16,287 bases of DNA from Deltaproteobacteria bacterium (GTDB taxonomy: Bacteria > Desulfobacterota > Desulfovibrionia > Desulfovibrionales > Desulfovibrionaceae), in NCBI GenBank assembly GCA_031280335.1, contig JAITGZ010000130.1, positions 1 to 16,287 of the forward strand. The letters run 5' to 3'. The first letter of the stretch is position 1. Every line of letters starts with the position of its first letter. The notes under the pieces were generated by a model. It made no database searches. It was not told the origin of the DNA and saw only the letters and a program-made list of their open reading frames with translations. Shown piece after piece: positions 13,471 to 16,287 of this stretch. Position numbers and translations under genes: made by a program.

Positions 13471-14808
13471 ATGGATTTTTTTGATGTGGCCATGCTTTCC
13501 CGGTTGCAATTCGCCGTAGCTGTATTTTTCCATTTTATCTTTGTGCCTTTGACCCTGGGCTTATCCGTGCTTTTGGCCGTGATGGAGACGATTTACTACC
13601 GCACCGGCAACGAGCAGTATAAGCGTATGACCAAGTTTTGGGGCAGGCTGTTTTTGATCAACTTCGCCCTAGGCATTGTAACGGGCATTACCCTGGAGTT
13701 TCAGTTTGGAACAAACTGGTCGCGCTATTCGGAGTATGTGGGCGACATTTTCGGCTCGCTTCTGGCCATTGAGGCCACAGTGGCCTTCTTTTTGGAATCA
13801 ACCTTCATTGCCGTCTGGCACTTCGGCTGGGACAAGGTTTCCAAAAGGACGCATCTTGTGGCCATCTGGCTGGTGGCCTTTGCCGGCAACCTTTCCGCCT
13901 TGTGGATCATCCTGGCCAACGGCTGGATGCAGCACCCCGTGGGCTACCATATTGTGGGCGGCCGGGCGGAACTGCTGAACTTTTTTGATGTACTCGCCAA
14001 CCCTTACGCCTGGGGGCAGTACCTGCATACCCTGTCCGGTGCCTGGATGCTGGCCGGGTTTTTTGTGCTGGGCATCTCCGCCGTGCATCTTTTGCGCAAG
14101 CATGAGACGGATTTTTTCAACCGCAGCGTGCGGGTGGCGGCGGCCTTTACCCTGGTGATGGCCCTGCTTGTGGCGGTATGCGGGCATCAGCAGGGCACGA
14201 GCGTGGCCAAGTACCAGCCGGAAAAGCTGGCGGCCATGGAGGCGCACTGGGAAACGGAAGCTGGCGCGCCCATTTACCTGCTCACCTGGCCGGATGAAAA
14301 AAACGGGCGTAACGCCATACAGGCCATACCCGTGCCCGGCGCGCTCAGCTTTATGGCCTATACCGACTTCAGCGCCGAGGTTAAGGGCCTGAACAGCTTT
14401 CCCAAAGAAGACCATCCCCCGGTGCTGCTCAGTTTTCTTTCCTTCCGCCTGATGGTGGGCCTGGCGGGGTTATTTATCCTGCTGGGCATACTGGCCTTTT
14501 TAAACCGGAACGACCTGGGCGCGAACAGGCTGGTCTCACGCCTGCTTGTCCTGAATATACCCCTGCCTTACATTGCCCTGGCTGCCGGTTGGGCTGTGGC
14601 TGAAATAGGGCGTCAACCCTGGATTGTCTATAAACTCATGCGTACAGCCGATGCGGTTTCGCCCATTCCGTCCTATTCCGTGGCCATTTCGCTGCTGGCC
14701 TTTGTGCTGGTTTATACCCTGCTGGGCGCGGTAGCTATCTTTTTGTTGCACAAATACGCCGTCAAAGGCCCTGAACCAACTGCCCAGCTTGCGGGAGGAG
14801 GTAAATAA
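13471..14808 (+). CDS. cydA: Cytochrome bd quinol oxidase subunit I
   Basis: Haem-bearing subunit of the membrane quinol oxidase that reduces O2 to water with electrons from quinol. In sulfate reducers it is mainly linked to O2 tolerance. It has 445 residues with about nine membrane segments. Haem ligands by alignment to E. coli: His21 (b595), His186 in QYLHTLSGAWM and Met328 in FRLMVG (b558); also the conserved Glu101 and Glu109, and GRQPW at 380-384. The quinol loop keeps KYQPEKLAAMEAHWET (247-262), including Lys252 and Glu257, but lacks the C-terminal insertion of E. coli CydA, so it is the short-Q-loop type. ATG at 13471 with a G-rich ribosome site about 8 nt upstream; cydB follows after 2 nt. 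Confidence 0.97.
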   Translation: MDFFDVAMLSRLQFAVAVFFHFIFVPLTLGLSVLLAVMETIYYRTGNEQYKRMTKFWGRLFLINFALGIVTGITLEFQFGTNWSRYSEYVGDIFGSLLAIEATVAFFLESTFIAVWHFGWDKVSKRTHLVAIWLVAFAGNLSALWIILANGWMQHPVGYHIVGGRAELLNFFDVLANPYAWGQYLHTLSGAWMLAGFFVLGISAVHLLRKHETDFFNRSVRVAAAFTLVMALLVAVCGHQQGTSVAKYQPEKLAAMEAHWETEAGAPIYLLTWPDEKNGRNAIQAIPVPGALSFMAYTDFSAEVKGLNSFPKEDHPPVLLSFLSFRLMVGLAGLFILLGILAFLNRNDLGANRLVSRLLVLNIPLPYIALAAGWAVAEIGRQPWIVYKLMRTADAVSPIPSYSVAISLLAFVLVYTLLGAVAIFLLHKYAVKGPEPTAQLAGGGK

Positions 14809-14810
14809 TC

Positions 14811-15845
14811 ATGCCTGAAGTATCCATTCTCGCCATTATCTGGTTTGTACTCTGGGCCTTGCTCTGGGCTGTGTATTTCATCCTGGACGGCTTTGATCTG
14901 GGCATGGGCGTACTCTTGCCCTTTGTCGCCAAAAACGAACAGGAGCGCCGGGTGATCTACAATGCCGCCGGCCCCTTCTGGGATGGCAACGAGGTCTGGC
15001 TGATCACCGCCGGCGGCGTTACCTTTGCCGCCTTTCCCAAAGCCTATGCCGTGATGTTCAGCGCCTTGTACGCCCCGCTGCTGCTGCTGCTCTTCGCCCT
15101 GATCTTCCGCGCCGTATCCTTTGAATACCGCAATAAAGTGGATTCGCCCTCCTGGCGCAAAGCCTGGGACCTCTGCCAGTTTTTGGGCAGCTTTCTCCCG
15201 GCATTGCTGCTGGGCGTGGCCTTTGCCAACCTGTTTCAGGGCATACCCATTGACGGGGAGGGCGTTTATCACGGCAATATTCTGAAGCTGCTCAACCCTT
15301 ACGGACTTTTGGGCGGTGTACTCTTTGTACTCATGTTCGCCTACCACGGAGCGCTCTGGCTGGGCATAAAAGCCGATGGAGAATTGCGCGCGCGCGCCTT
15401 AAACCGGGCCAAAACCATCTGGATTTACCTTACGGCTGCGGCGGTGGCTTTTTTGGCGGCCAGCTCCTACTTCACCACCCTGTACAATAATATCTTCACC
15501 CTGCCGGTGCTGGCGGTATTCCCCCTGTTGGCCGTGGCCGGACTGCTCGGCTCCAGGGCCGCTGTGGGGCTGCCCCTGCTGGCCTGGGGCCTGAACGCCG
15601 TTTTCATGCTGGGGGCCACTTTCTTCGGCGTGCTGGGCATGTACCCGGCCCTGCTCCCCTCCAACATGGACCCGGCGTACAGCCTGACCGTACTCAACGC
15701 CGCTTCCAGCGAGCTTACTTTGAGCATCATGCTGGGCGTGGCCGGGGTGTGCGTACCCATTGTCATTGGTTACCAGATTTGGGTGTATGTGCTATTTTCA
15801 CACAAGGTTACAGAAAAAGAACTGCAAAGCGAAGAGGCATACTAA
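14811..15845 (+). CDS. cydB: Cytochrome bd quinol oxidase subunit II
   Basis: Second integral membrane subunit of cytochrome bd, structurally related to CydA. It has 344 residues with about eight or nine membrane segments. Seen: ILDGFDLGMGVLLPF (24-38), the signature FWDGNEVWLITAGGVTFAAF (56-75) and a Tyr/His-containing AYHGALWLGIK segment. Its ATG lies 2 nt after the cydA stop, with GGAGGAGG overlapping the end of cydA, so the pair is co-translated. No small CydX-type ORF was recognised in the 440 bp downstream, and no cydCD assembly genes lie in the window. Confidence 0.96.
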   Translation: MPEVSILAIIWFVLWALLWAVYFILDGFDLGMGVLLPFVAKNEQERRVIYNAAGPFWDGNEVWLITAGGVTFAAFPKAYAVMFSALYAPLLLLLFALIFRAVSFEYRNKVDSPSWRKAWDLCQFLGSFLPALLLGVAFANLFQGIPIDGEGVYHGNILKLLNPYGLLGGVLFVLMFAYHGALWLGIKADGELRARALNRAKTIWIYLTAAAVAFLAASSYFTTLYNNIFTLPVLAVFPLLAVAGLLGSRAAVGLPLLAWGLNAVFMLGATFFGVLGMYPALLPSNMDPAYSLTVLNAASSELTLSIMLGVAGVCVPIVIGYQIWVYVLFSHKVTEKELQSEEAY

Positions 15846-15848
15846 ACT

Positions 15849-15930
15849 AATTTGGGGCTATCGCCCCAAACCTCATTCGGGGGGAATCATTCCCCCCGAA
15901 CCCCCTCAACGGTGATTCGTTTTTTTAGCC
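15849..15930 (-). repeat. Multi-hairpin repeat, copy 4 (inverted), just after cydB
   Basis: TTTGGGGC/GCCCCAAA (15851-15858/15863-15870) is followed by a perfect 9-bp hairpin TTCGGGGGG/CCCCCCGAA (15876-15884/15892-15900). A T-run lies at 15920-15926, about 20 nt after the second stem. It may serve as the cydAB transcript end, though the distance to the T-run is too long for a textbook terminator. Confidence 0.65.
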
Positions 15931-15944
15931 CGCCGCTGGCATGT

Positions 15945-16163
15945 TCAGCCGAAATTTTCCATCGTAATGCCGGAGAGCAGCGCTTTCCGTTCTTGGGCAT
16001 AGTTCCCGCTGCCCATGTCGAACTGCCGTATAAAACAAACCATACCCACAGGTACCAACGCCTTGATCAAAGCCTCAATGCCGAGTCGCCGCAGCACGGC
16101 GTGGTTCCCAATGGGGAATGTACCCTGGGCAGAGGTAAGGGGCAAACGAATTACTGTACGGGT
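15945..16163 (-). pseudogene. Short hypothetical ORF, probably a gene remnant
   Basis: The minus-strand frame is open from 16163 to the TGA at 15945. The part from about 16094 down reads LRRLGIEALIKALVPVGMVC and then FIRQFDMGSGNYAQERKALL, which looks like real protein: a helical start followed by an FIRQF...GNYxxER motif that I associate with small bacterial proteins of unknown or antitoxin-like role. I do not know a family name. No ATG precedes this part, the only upstream starts are TTG or GTG without a ribosome site, and the frame stops soon after the motif. It is boxed in by repeats. I therefore treat it as a truncated remnant; an expressed small protein is possible. Confidence 0.35.
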
Positions 16164-16174
16164 TCAGGAGGGAG

Positions 16175-16213
16175 CGCTATCCGTAAGGCGGCCTTGCCGC
16201 CTTACGGATAGCG
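16175..16213. repeat. Perfect hairpin, 18-bp stem and 3-nt loop
   Basis: CGCTATCCGTAAGGCGGC (16175-16192) is followed by loop CTT and its exact reverse complement (16196-16213). Its right arm begins a 24-nt match, with two mismatches, between 16201-16224 and 12761-12784 (CTTACGGAT, then GCGACAGCA, then CGAT). Confidence 0.8.
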
Positions 16214-16229
16214 ACAGCATCGATGGGGT

Positions 16230-16277
16230 TTGGGGAGGGAACCTCAAGGGGCAAGCCCCTTGGGGTTCCCTCCCCAA
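16230..16277. repeat. 48-bp palindromic repeat, copy 2
   Basis: Arms at 16230-16252 and 16255-16277 pair at all but one position around two unpaired bases. It is the inverted copy of 10732-10779 (46 of 48 identical). Core arm: GGGGAGGGAACCTCAAGGGG. Confidence 0.78.
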
Positions 16278-16287
16278 GGACAGTTCT

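Larger units (their letters stand above)
15846..16287. other. 442-bp region after cydB: repeats and one gene remnant
   Basis: It contains the inverted multi-hairpin repeat (15849-15930), the possible gene remnant (15945-16163, minus), a perfect 18-bp stem hairpin (16175-16213) and a 48-bp palindrome (16230-16277). No intact gene was found. Confidence 0.6.

Overview
The window looks like chromosomal DNA of a strictly anaerobic, GC-rich member of the Desulfovibrio group (Desulfobacterota). The best pointers are a 62-residue ferredoxin of the Desulfovibrio africanus ferredoxin III type (C-x2-D-x2-C first motif), a short-Q-loop cytochrome bd oxidase, and ferredoxin-linked 2-oxoacid oxidation. The assignment rests on protein resemblance from memory, not on a marker gene.

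Left part (1-7323, minus strand). A tightly packed run korA-korB-korD-korC-sucC-sucD is followed by a DASS/SLC13 anion transporter and, after an inserted MITE-like element, by the 5' part of a GlcD-type FAD-dependent 2-hydroxyacid dehydrogenase that runs off the window. The kor genes overlap by 4 bp at each junction, and korC-sucC and sucC-sucD are 2 bp apart. Read as a pathway: a 2-hydroxyacid is oxidised to a 2-oxoacid (GlcD-like), oxidatively decarboxylated to an acyl-CoA with reduced ferredoxin (KorABCD), and the thioester is cashed in as ATP (SucCD); the transporter moves substrate or product. 2-Oxoglutarate to succinate is the default reading. However, three residues expected in the succinate-binding site of SucCD are changed, so the real substrate may differ. 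A divergent IclR regulator (7324-8106, plus) faces korA, and an inverted repeat lies at the korA promoter.

Middle part (8107-12404, plus strand). A large protein with a degenerate GGDEF domain and C-terminal TPR repeats is followed by an RsmB/RsmF-family rRNA m5C methyltransferase.

Right part (12405-16287). A 7Fe-type ferredoxin with a strong terminator, then cydAB (cytochrome bd quinol oxidase, O2 defence or respiration).

The intergenic spaces are unusually rich in palindromes. I see at least four families: a multi-hairpin element (four copies), a 67-bp module (two copies), a 48-bp palindrome (two inverted copies, 46/48 identical, plus fragments), and an AGAGC...GCTCT hairpin (five copies). 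There is also a 212-bp MITE-like insertion with an apparent TTAG target duplication. The 526-bp gap between the methyltransferase and the ferredoxin is essentially a string of hairpins behind a candidate promoter. No tRNA, rRNA or CRISPR array was seen.
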